Source of the DNA: DASXRA01 sp036506155
GTDB taxonomy: Bacteria > Actinomycetota > Actinomycetes > Mycobacteriales > Jatrophihabitantaceae
DNA length: 13,508 bases
Reading direction: 5' to 3'
Assembly (NCBI GenBank): GCA_036506155.1
Contig: DASXSF010000007.1
Location: forward strand, 1 to 13,508
A program made the translations under genes and the position numbers. Below are positions 8,860-13,508 of this stretch, piece by piece; the first letter of the stretch is position 1, and every line of letters starts with the position of its first letter. The notes beneath the pieces were generated by a model. It had not been told where the DNA came from. It searched no databases and saw only the letters and a program-made list of their open reading frames with translations.

Positions 8860-9006
8860 GGTCCGCCTAGTCTTCATGTCAGTACCGACACCGGAACGGC
8901 GGCGAATTCATCGGCTGCGATCAGTTAACGCACCCCGCGGTGTCAACCCATTTGGAGGCGGCCCCAGTCCGGGGCGCGCCCCGGATACAGAACAGGACCA
9001 CAGATC
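8860..9006. promoter_or_regulatory. divergent spacer between ECF sigma and YCII genes
   Basis: This 147-base region must hold the promoters of both the leftward sigma gene and the rightward YCII gene. TGTCAAC at 8941-8947 resembles the -35 element of SnoaL-tailed ECF promoters (TGTCACA), but I cannot find a convincing matching -10 (CGTC) at the right spacing. Self-recognition by the encoded sigma factor is possible but not shown. The palindrome at 8968-8985 lies inside this spacer. Confidence 0.4.
8968..8985. repeat. 18-bp perfect palindrome upstream of the YCII gene
   Basis: TCCGGGGCGCGCCCCGGA reads the same on both strands with no spacer. It ends 21 bases before the YCII start codon and 8 bases before its AGGA ribosome binding site. 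A gapless palindrome suits a dimeric DNA-binding protein. As RNA it would form a very stable hairpin just upstream of the ribosome binding site. No TetR or MarR gene is present in the window to own it. Confidence 0.6.
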
Positions 9007-9306
9007 ATGGCCAAGTATGTCTTCTCCTTCCGTGTGCCCTCCGACTACAAGCCCAACGCCGGGACGCCTGCCGAGTGGCAGGCCTGGTTCGGCGGGCTGG
9101 GCTCGGCCCTGGTGGACGTCGGCAACGCGGTGACCGATTACGCCTCGCTCGGCGAGGTCGGCGGCAGCGGCTCCCGGATGGTCGGCTACTCGGTGGTGTC
9201 CGCCGAGGACATGGACTCCGCGCTGGCGCTGGCCAAGGACTGCCCGGCGCTGCAGGTCGGCGGCGGGATCGAGGTCGGCCCCGTGATGGAAGCCGCCGGG
9301 TCGTGA
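9007..9306 (+). CDS. YCII-related (DGPF-type) protein
   Basis: A 99-residue small cytoplasmic protein of the YCII-related/DGPF alpha-beta barrel class. It begins MAKYVFSFRVPSDYKP, a first strand typical of the class, and has the helix EWQAWFGGLGSALVDVGNAV. It ends with GYSVVSAEDMDSALALAKDC PALQVGGGIEVGPV, the standard closing pattern of a 'sum of differences, then pick the range' fold. AGGA at 8994-8997 lies 9 bases before ATG 9007. Genes of this class are frequent partners of ECF sigma factors in actinobacteria, and here the sigma gene is divergent at 8859. The function is unknown beyond this association. The stop codon overlaps GTG 9303 of the following MFS remnant (GTGA), so the two were once translationally coupled. 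Confidence 0.85.
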   Translation: MAKYVFSFRVPSDYKPNAGTPAEWQAWFGGLGSALVDVGNAVTDYASLGEVGGSGSRMVGYSVVSAEDMDSALALAKDCPALQVGGGIEVGPVMEAAGS

Positions 9307-9469
9307 GCGACGCCATGACCGCCGCGCCAGCGCCGCCGCAGGGGTCGTTCCTGGCGACCGCGAGCGGCAAGGTCACCCTGGCGCTGCTGTGCGCGGTGAC
9401 GTTCCTGGACGCCGTGGACGGCTCGTGAACGTCGCGCTGCTGACCATCCGTACGCATCCTCCTCGCTAG
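9303..9469 (+). pseudogene. 5' remnant of a second DHA2 MFS transporter, frameshifted
   Basis: From GTG 9303 (or ATG 9315) the frame reads a short polar tail, then SFLATASGKVTLALLCAVTF LDAVDGS, and meets TGA at 9426-9428. One frame over, starting at GTG 9425, it continues VNVALLTIR and ends at TAG 9467-9469. Together these give the TM1 motif of DHA2 exporters (pattern FLDxTIVNVALPTIR) broken by a small deletion at about 9424. Only ~55 of roughly 480 codons remain. The GTGA overlap with the YCII stop shows that the gene was the second member of a YCII-MFS operon. It is not a copy of the intact exporter at 5825, whose sequence in this part differs clearly. Confidence 0.75.
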
Positions 9470-9561
9470 CGCATGCACGCTCGAGCGCCTGGTTGGTCAC
9501 GCTCGCATCCTCGCACCGACTGTTCCTTTCACCGCATGACCGCAATGACGCCGGCCCGCCC

Positions 9562-9583
9562 GGAAATTCGTCGCTCAATTTCC
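9562..9583. repeat. AT-rich inverted repeat upstream of the reductase gene
   Basis: GGAAATT (9562-9568) and AATTTCC (9577-9583) are perfect 7-base inverted arms spaced by 8 bases, about 60 bases before ATG 9644. AT-rich arms stand out in this GC-rich sequence. The position suits an operator or promoter element for the following gene. Confidence 0.4.
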
Positions 9584-9643
9584 CTCCCCGGCGAACGTCT
9601 CAACACGCGCAACACCCCACAAGCCAGAGCAAGGAGAATCAAA

Positions 9644-10222
9644 ATGGGAAAGATCGTGGTCAGCCAGAACGTCACGCTCGACGGCGTCGTCGAGGACCCG
9701 AGCGGCTAGGGAGGGTTCAGACACGGCGGCTGGTTTGAACAGTTCATGGGCCAGGACTGGGAGGCGTGGGCGGAGCTCGAACTGGCCGAGGCACAAGGCG
9801 CCGAGGCGCTGCTGATGGGCCGGCGGAGCGACGAGTACTTCGGCACACGGTCGTCACTTCTCAACGGCGAGTGGGTGGACAGTTTGAACCGCCTGCCCAA
9901 GTACGTCGTGTCCGCGACCCTCCAAGAGCCCAAATGGACGAACGCGACCGTCCTGGCGGGCGAGGTAGTCAGCGAGGTCTCGAAGCTCAAGCAACAGATA
10001 CACGGGGAGATCGTCGTGTACGCCAGCCGCCCGCTCGTGCGCACGCTGATGGAGCACGACCTGGTCGACGAGCTGCGCCTGACCGTCTTCCCGGTCGCGC
10101 TGGGCGCGGGCGAGCGCCTATTCGGCGAGACCAGCGACAAGCGACCCCTGCGCCTAATCCACGCGAAGACCGTTCTGAACGGCCTCGCGCACCTAACCTA
10201 CGAGCGCGCCCGCGAGGCCTAA
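9644..10222 (+). pseudogene. RibD C-terminal/dihydrofolate-reductase-like protein with an in-frame TAG
   Basis: The frame from ATG 9644 to TAA 10220-10222 has 193 codons and is that of the RibD_C/DHFR-like reductase family (small NADPH-dependent enzymes, substrate often unknown). It has a strong ribosome binding site, AAGGAG at 9631-9636, 7 bases ahead. It reads MGKIVVSQNVTLDGVVEDPSG, then TAG at 9707-9709 (codon 22), then GGFRHGGWFEQF in the same frame. The family signatures follow: EALLMGRRSDEYF, LPKYVVSATLQEP and, near the end, LVRTLMEHDLVDELRLTVFP and GAGERLFGE. Nothing but the one stop codon is wrong, and family members usually read straight through this turn. Translation could restart at ATG 9746, but no ribosome binding site is visible there and the first strand of the fold would be lost. 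It may be a young pseudogene, a sequencing error, or a readthrough gene. Confidence 0.8.
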
Positions 10223-10973
10223 ACAGTCGAGTCGGCCATACGAGATGATCGAGGCCGCCGCTCCCGCCGGGACGATCACCCAGGCACTCTCGTGGCTGCC
10301 CCCCGCATGCGAGGTCGGCGCGGCTCTTCGGAGCCGCCGCCGACCCACGCCCCGACACAACCCCCGGGTCGTGGCGACGGCGATCGAAAGGGCTCCCGTC
10401 AGGTAGTCGACAGGCTGCGCGTTGTTCTGCCCCGTCCAGGTCGCCAATTCATCGAAAGGCGATCGGGCTGCTGTGTGCCGGTGTGCAAGCGGCCGCGAAC
10501 GCGGGCGTGCCGGGGGATCAAGCCGGATTGGCCCGAGTTCGGCAACCGGCGGCGCACGCGCGTCCAGGCCGCTACACCCCCCCGGCGAACCTGGCGAGGA
10601 GGGACGGGTCGGGCCACGCCGCACACCCCGGATTGGTACAGGGGGCCCGAGCTGGTAAGGGGGCTGAGGCGGTTCGGGCGGCCGGCCGCGAGCGCAGACG
10701 CGAGCGGCAGCGAAGCCGAGGCACATGCGGTGGGCATGATCGGTGGTCAATTCGGTGCTGAGCAGGGTAGGCGGCCGGTCATGCTGGGGCTGCCCGCGGC
10801 CCAGCTCCCACGGTCCTTCATAACGATCGAACCCGGGCGAGAACGAGCATCGCCGTGCGTCAAGCGTTCCCGCGCATAGCGGATATCTAAGTGCCGCCGC
10901 TGGGTCTCGGTCACGCTGAGCAACTCTGTGTGAGTTCTGTGCAGGTCATTCGGCAGCCTCCTACGGTGGGCAC
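10223..10973. other. about 750 bases without a convincing gene
   Basis: Open frames exist on both strands (minus-strand 10193-10750 and plus-strand 10292-10879), but their translations are rich in Arg, Pro and Gly, lack family motifs and look like high-GC chance frames. A short plus-strand frame from ATG 10244 (beginning MIEAAAPAGTITQALSWLPP) and a minus-strand stretch around 10800 reading FDRYEGPWELGRGQPQHDRP look a little more protein-like and might be relics. I cannot name them. Near the right end is AACTC-TGTGT-GAGTT (10922-10936), a short inverted repeat about 40 bases before the next gene, possibly a regulatory site. Confidence 0.45.
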
Positions 10974-11186
10974 GTGCCGATAGCGGATGTCGCAGCCCGT
11001 GACATAGGTGCGGGTGACGTTGTTCGACTCGACGACCCTCAAGCGCAGCGGGTAGAGCGCGCGGTGCACGTCGACGGCCGGGTCGTGCTGGAACTACGGT
11101 CGGTTGGTCTGGAGGTTTCGGAGACCGTTCGCGTCAGTCTGCCGGAGGACAGGCTGGTAACTCGCCTGGGCACGGCCGCGGAGTGA
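10974..11186 (+). CDS. small hypothetical protein (70 residues)
   Basis: Starting at GTG 10974 the product is a 70-residue soluble protein reading MPIADVAARDIGAGDVVRLD, then RVERAVHVDGRVVLELRSVG, and ending near VSLPEDRLVTRLGTAAE. The alternating charged and hydrophobic pattern predicts a small all-beta fold (four to five strands) of the kind seen in short accessory-region proteins of actinomycetes. I do not recognise a named family. The ribosome binding site (GGTGGG at about 10965-10970) is weak and close. The amino-acid composition is normal, unlike the Arg/Pro-rich chance frames to its left, which is the main reason to accept it. Confidence 0.55.
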   Translation: MPIADVAARDIGAGDVVRLDDPQAQRVERAVHVDGRVVLELRSVGLEVSETVRVSLPEDRLVTRLGTAAE

Positions 11187-11205
11187 GCCGGGCGGGAGGC
11201 TTTAC

Positions 11206-11280
11206 GTGCGTCCACGCCAGCCGATGTTTGAGCCGCGGCAGCTGATGACGGAGCTGGCCAAGCAGCAACAGACAGCATGA
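11206..11280 (+). CDS. possible 24-residue peptide ORF
   Basis: GTG 11206 follows GGGAGG (11194-11199) at an ideal 6-base distance, and the frame runs 24 codons to TGA 11278-11280. The peptide begins VRPRQPMFEPRQLMTELAKQ and is mostly one charged helix. It starts 20 bases after the stop of the 70-residue protein, so the two could form one transcript. The spacing and composition support translation. Its size means that chance is not excluded. Confidence 0.4.
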   Translation: MRPRQPMFEPRQLMTELAKQQQTA

Positions 11281-11346
11281 CCTGACACAGTCATGCCAGC
11301 GTCACATCTGGTGCTGGTGTTGTTACGTGTAGTAAGTTCTCGTCGC

Positions 11347-11380
11347 ACCCCGGCCACCGGGCATCGCTGGTGACCGGGGT
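11347..11380 (+). terminator. stem-loop after the small genes
   Basis: ACCCCGGCCACC (11347-11358) pairs with GGTGACCGGGGT (11369-11380), 11 of 12 positions, with a 10-base loop. No T-run follows, as is common for actinobacterial terminators. It lies about 65 bases after the peptide ORF and about 75 before the next gene, where a terminator or attenuator is expected. Confidence 0.4.
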
Positions 11381-11411
11381 TGTCCACGTCCGGGACGCGC
11401 TGTGAGCAGGG

Positions 11412-11443
11412 GAGCACGCCGATGCCAGGCGCGAGCACGCCGA
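11412..11443 (+). repeat. 11-base direct repeat before the winged-helix gene
   Basis: GAGCACGCCGA occurs at 11412-11422 and again at 11433-11443, exactly 21 bases apart. In the frame of the next gene it would encode EHAD twice, but a stop at 11403-11405 and the lack of a start codon keep this part outside the gene. It may be a protein-binding site or the trace of a duplication in a formerly longer N terminus. Confidence 0.35.
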
Positions 11444-11456
11444 CGGCAAGGACCTC

Positions 11457-11951
11457 ATGGTGGACCCGGTCAACCTGCCCACGCAGTGGCCGGACGGGTC
11501 GAGCACAGCCGGCCTCGGTTATGTCGCGTCAGCTGGCGGGCGCGTATCGGAGATGCGCAGCCTGTACATCAGCGACCCGTACTACTGGGCCACCTGCCCC
11601 GCCCGCACGGTGACGCTCGAGCCGAAGGCCGCGGCGGACGCGGGGGAGGAGTACCGGTCGTGGCGGGAACGCCGCGACGGCGACGTCGACGACCAGGTCG
11701 AGGCGGGCGATGTTGTGTCGCTCGACGGTGATGATGACCGGACGACACGGAACGCGATCCTCACGGCGCTGCGCACGCGAGGCCAAGCCCGCACCGGCGT
11801 GCTGGCCGACGCTGTCGCCGCGCCGCTACCGACCGTGTCAAGCGCGCTGCGTCGGCTCGAGCGGGAAGGGCATGCTGTGCAGGTACGGCACGGCGAGTGG
11901 GCGTGCCCGACACTGCAGCCTGAGCACGTCACGTCGCACGCCGCAGGATGA
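11457..11951 (+). CDS. hypothetical protein with winged-helix-like C terminus
   Basis: A 164-residue soluble protein. The N-terminal part (about 1-60, with LPTQWPDGSSTAGLGYVA and SLYISDPYYWATCPARTV) has no match I recognise. The middle (about 65-90) is acidic. From about residue 93 the sequence TTRNAILTALRTRGQARTGV, then ALRRLEREGHAVQVRHGEWA, follows the helix-turn-helix plus wing plan of replication- or MarR/GntR-like winged helices, so DNA binding is likely. The start is ATG 11457, with AAGGA only 4 bases before it. The upstream frame closes at 11403. It could be a small regulator of an integrated element. The composition and the length of the wing support a real gene. Confidence 0.6.
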   Translation: MVDPVNLPTQWPDGSSTAGLGYVASAGGRVSEMRSLYISDPYYWATCPARTVTLEPKAAADAGEEYRSWRERRDGDVDDQVEAGDVVSLDGDDDRTTRNAILTALRTRGQARTGVLADAVAAPLPTVSSALRRLEREGHAVQVRHGEWACPTLQPEHVTSHAAG

Positions 11952-12002
11952 CCTTCCGTTTCTCCGCACCAGTCTGCACGCTTGTATTTTCCTGGCGGCC
12001 GA

Positions 12003-12019
12003 TGCGCTCCTTAAGCGCA
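12003..12019 (+). terminator. short stem-loop after the winged-helix gene
   Basis: TGCGCT (12003-12008) and AGCGCA (12014-12019) are perfect arms around the five bases CCTTA, about 50 bases after the preceding stop codon. It is a weak terminator candidate without a T-run. Confidence 0.3.
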
Positions 12020-12044
12020 CCTAGCCGGGGCGGTGGTCAGCGAA

Positions 12045-12110
12045 CTCCAACGGGACTGGCCGCCGTCCCCCTAACTTGCCTTTCCCGTTGGAGACCCATC
12101 CCGTTGGAGG
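12045..12110 (+). promoter_or_regulatory. leader with one inverted and two direct copies of an 11-base element
   Basis: CTCCAACGGGA (12045-12055) is the exact reverse complement of TCCCGTTGGAG, which occurs twice, at 12083-12093 and 12099-12109. The last copy contains most of GGAGG (12106-12110), the ribosome binding site of the gene starting at GTG 12118. In RNA the first element can pair with either downstream copy. Pairing with the nearer one leaves the ribosome binding site free, and pairing with the farther one buries it. On DNA the three copies could equally be operators. Confidence 0.5.
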
Positions 12111-12144
12111 CAAATCAGTGTCTGAGCAGGACCCGGCCCCGAAA

Positions 12145-12204
12145 CCCGATTGGCTGCCGCCAGCGCCGCCGCCGCCCGACTGGCTGCCGCCGGCGCCGCC
12201 GCCG
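12145..12204 (+). repeat. tandem 30-base repeat, two copies
   Basis: Two adjacent 30-base units (12145-12174 and 12175-12204) encode PDWLPPAPPP twice, differing only at silent positions. They form the first half of the proline-rich region of the surrounding gene. Confidence 0.75.
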
Positions 12205-12210
12205 CCTGCG

Positions 12211-12291
12211 TGGCAGGCACCCCAGCCGCCGCCTGGGTGGCAGGCACCCCAGCCGCCGCCTGCGTAGCAGGCACCGCAGCCGCCGCCTGCC
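12211..12291 (+). repeat. tandem 27-base repeat, three copies, the third beginning TAG
   Basis: Three 27-base units (12211-12237, 12238-12264, 12265-12291) encode WQAPQPPP plus Gly or Ala. A partial fourth begins at 12292 with TGG. Units 1 and 2 and the partial fourth begin with TGG, and the third begins with TAG. The array shows that the stop codon came from a tryptophan codon by one G-to-A change. Confidence 0.8.
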
Positions 12292-13017
12292 TGGCAACCA
12301 CCGCCGCCGCAGCCCCCGCAGAAGCGGATGCGCCGCTGGGTCCCGTGGGCGATCACGGCCGCCGCAGCCGTGCTGGTGGCCGGCATCGTCGTGGCGGTTG
12401 TCGCCGGGACCAACACGGACGACGGCAAAACCCACGCCGCAGCGCCCACCTCGAAGAGTCCGGCGCCGATGACAAGCGCCACCGAGACGCAGCCCACTTT
12501 CGACGAGACGACGTCGGCACCGCCGGAAGAAGCGCCGACCCTTGCGGTCGGCGAGCGAGCAGACATCACGCAGGACGGCGCCGACGCGGCCACGATCACC
12601 GTCACCAAGGTCACCAACGCGGCGACCGAGCCGGGCGAGTTCGGTATGCCCCCGGAGCACGGCCGCTACCTGATCATCACGGTCACCGCGACCGGTGTTG
12701 GCGCGCCGTTCGACGTCAACGCGCTGGACTTCTACGTCACAGGCCGCGACGGCAGCCACTACGAAGATTCGACCTTCTCTGACGCGTGGGGTGCGCCGTT
12801 CGAGTCGGGCACCCTACATAACGGCGAACACCTCACCGGGACAATTGTGTACGACGTCAGCCCGGCTGCGATCCACGGTCAGTTCGGCTACACGCCGAAT
12901 TACGACAGTGTGCCGGTCGTGGTGTGGGCATACTAAGCACAGCTTGAGAGGCACATAGGTCGAACATGGGTGCGAGCACAGTTCGCGTCGCCGAAGCCTA
13001 TGAAGGGGGGAGAGGCG

Positions 13018-13083
13018 ATGTGTGGCCGCTACGTGAGCGTCGCCGAACGCGCTGGAGGTTGCCCCGGACGTCGTGGAATTTGA
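13018..13083 (+). pseudogene. 5' end of a SRAP (YedK/HMCES-like) gene, cut after about 9 codons
   Basis: ATG 13018, with GGGGGGAGAGG directly ahead, opens MCGRYVSVA. MCGRY is the invariant start of SRAP proteins, in which Cys2 is exposed after removal of Met1 and forms a covalent link with abasic sites in single-stranded DNA. After that the frame no longer resembles the family and stops at 13081-13083, so only 21 of the usual 220-250 codons are present. The IS110 transposase starts 80 bases later. The rest of the SRAP gene may lie beyond the right end of the inserted element, outside the window. Confidence 0.6.
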
Positions 13084-13162
13084 ATGGCATGAAGTCGGCC
13101 CGGTCCTCGGTGGGACGCTGCGGATGCAGCGGATTCCCAACTCTTGAAGGAGGTCGTCGCCG
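13045..13162 (+). other. non-coding left end of the IS110 element (possible bridge RNA region)
   Basis: Bases between the end of SRAP similarity (about 13044) and the transposase start do not code for a protein I recognise. They contain CGCTGC-GGAT-GCAGCG (13116-13131), a perfect 6-bp hairpin with a tetraloop. IS110-group elements are known to encode a structured bridge RNA in the stretch before the recombinase gene. This region is rather short for that (about 115 bases), and I cannot fix the element's left border, because the family has no long terminal inverted repeats. Confidence 0.3.
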
Positions 13163-13508
13163 ATGTTGCATGTGGGTCTGGACCTGAGCAGGCATCGTGT
13201 CGACGTACACGTTCTCGACCCTGATGGTGAGCGTGTGCTGGTCACAAAGGCGCCGTCGGACGCGGATGGGCTTCGGCGGCTGGGTGAACGACTGAATGAG
13301 TATCGGCGGCCGGTGCGTGCGGCGATCGAGTCGATGAACGGAGCTCGGTTCGTGCACGACCAGCTCGAGCTGGCCGGCTGGGACGTCGACATCGCCGACG
13401 CGCAGAAGGTCAAGGGCTTGGCGCCGCTGGCGTGCAAGACGGATCGCATCGATGCGTGGGTGCTTGCTGAATTGTCCCGGCGGGATCTGGTGCCGGCGAT
13501 CTGGCTAC
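13163..13508 (+). CDS. IS110-family transposase, N-terminal part (runs off the window)
   Basis: ATG 13163 is preceded by AAGGAGG (13147-13153) at 9 bases, and the frame stays open to the window edge (115 codons). The N-terminal RuvC-like DEDD domain of IS110 recombinases is visible: HVGLDLSRHRVDVHVLD with Asp7, RAAIESMNGARFVHDQL with Glu56, and CKTDRIDAWVLAEL with Asp94 and Asp97. The C-terminal domain with the serine nucleophile lies outside the window. These enzymes cut and rejoin DNA with guidance from a bridge RNA, in the cases studied. Intact frame and control signals suggest a recent, possibly active insertion. Confidence 0.9.
   Translation, partial: MLHVGLDLSRHRVDVHVLDPDGERVLVTKAPSDADGLRRLGERLNEYRRPVRAAIESMNGARFVHDQLELAGWDVDIADAQKVKGLAPLACKTDRIDAWVLAELSRRDLVPAIWL
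13163..13508 (+). mobile_element. left part of an IS110-family insertion sequence
   Basis: The element is recognised only through its transposase. Its left border should fall between about 13045 and 13100, judged from where the SRAP similarity stops, and its right border lies beyond the window. The neighbouring 6 kb contain several decayed genes, as expected near an insertion hot spot. Confidence 0.7.

Larger units (their letters stand above)
12118..12936 (+). pseudogene. proline-rich, membrane-anchored DUF4352-like protein with an in-frame TAG
   Basis: GTG 12118 has GGAGG 7 bases upstream and opens a 273-codon frame. Order: VSEQDPAPKPDWLPPAPPPP, a Pro/Trp repeat region to about residue 68, a basic stop-transfer (QKRMRRW), one membrane helix at about 71-97 (WAITAAAAVLVAGIVVAVVAG), a Thr/Ser/Pro linker, and from about 140 an immunoglobulin-like DUF4352-type domain (GRYLIITVTATGVGAPFDVN, then GEHLTGTIVYDVS). 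So the repeats face the cytoplasm and the domain lies outside, as in many actinobacterial envelope proteins of unknown role. Codon 50 (12265-12267) is TAG, in a position where the other repeat copies have TGG. ATG 12328 would give the membrane helix and outer domain alone, but no ribosome binding site is visible before it. The rest of the frame is undamaged, so this is a young pseudogene or a readthrough gene. Confidence 0.75.

Noticed and set aside
10193..10750. 185-codon minus-strand frame
   Set aside because: Its composition is Arg/Pro/Ala-rich, it overlaps the 3' end of the reductase gene, it needs a rare TTG start and it shows no motif.
10292..10879. 195-codon plus-strand frame
   Set aside because: It is Arg/Pro/Gly-rich without a domain pattern or a good ribosome binding site, and is probably a chance frame in GC-rich DNA.
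12021..12617. 198-codon minus-strand glycine/cysteine-rich frame
   Set aside because: It is the reverse shadow of the proline/tryptophan repeats of the plus-strand gene. GGGG and ACHAGG runs arise from CCG-rich codons.
12985..13047. GCGTCGCCGAA at 12985-12995 and 13037-13047 as a target-site duplication of the IS element
   Set aside because: Both copies lie on the same side of the transposase, and IS110 elements usually make no such duplication. Chance is likelier.
13049..13143. Frame +1 continuation of the SRAP start (LEVAPDVVEFEWHEVGP)
   Set aside because: It looks protein-like but does not match the SRAP continuation I know, so I did not join it to MCGRYVSVA as a simple frameshift.
12966..13187. 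73-codon plus-strand frame over the SRAP/IS110 junction
   Set aside because: It crosses both the SRAP start and the transposase start in another frame and has no conserved pattern. SWN near its middle recalls a SRAP motif, but the context is wrong.

Overview
The window is high-GC DNA with strong GC preference at third codon positions. It carries MmpL-type and DHA2-type exporters, a very large LuxR-type ATPase regulator, an ECF sigma factor with a SnoaL-like tail and an IS110 recombinase. This combination fits an actinomycete (Actinomycetota, perhaps Pseudonocardiales or Mycobacteriales). The order-level guess is inference. I see no tRNA, rRNA or CRISPR array.

Left part (1-7342) is an apparently intact export locus. 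A perfect hairpin (1-30) follows an MMPL transporter gene read leftwards (61-2298). A 156-base divergent spacer with a 7-bp inverted repeat separates it from a 955-residue LAL/LuxR-family regulator read rightwards (2455-5322). Behind the regulator come a small conserved-looking protein (5472-5807) and, 17 bases later, a 14-TM DHA2-type MFS exporter (5825-7342). The simplest reading is a regulator flanked by the two exporters it may control.

Middle part (7343-10222) is centred on a SigG-like ECF sigma factor read leftwards (7858-8859) and a YCII/DGPF-type protein read rightwards (9007-9306). Their shared spacer holds an 18-bp perfect palindrome. Around this pair are decaying genes: a GNAT acetyltransferase 5' remnant with a frameshift (7655-7748), a second DHA2 transporter cut to its first ~55 codons with a frameshift (9303-9469), and a RibD/DHFR-like reductase gene complete except for an in-frame TAG at codon 22 (9644-10222).

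Right part (10223-13508) looks like accessory DNA. After ~750 bases without a convincing gene come a 70-residue hypothetical protein, a possible 24-residue peptide ORF with a strong ribosome binding site, and a hypothetical protein with a winged-helix-like C terminus. Next is a proline-rich membrane-anchored DUF4352-like gene whose repeat array contains TAG where the other copies have TGG. Its leader has three copies of an 11-base sequence, one inverted, arranged so that alternative hairpins could hide or expose the ribosome binding site. The window ends with the first 21 codons of a SRAP/YedK gene (MCGRY start), interrupted just ahead of an IS110-family transposase that runs off the right edge.

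The most interesting signals are the pair of single-TAG interruptions in otherwise intact frames, the switch-like leader at 12045-12120, the SRAP/IS110 junction (where an IS110 bridge RNA would be sought), and the sigma/YCII module with its palindrome. I found no clear new defence or biosynthetic system. Much of 7.3-13.5 kb looks like genes being lost beside a mobile element.
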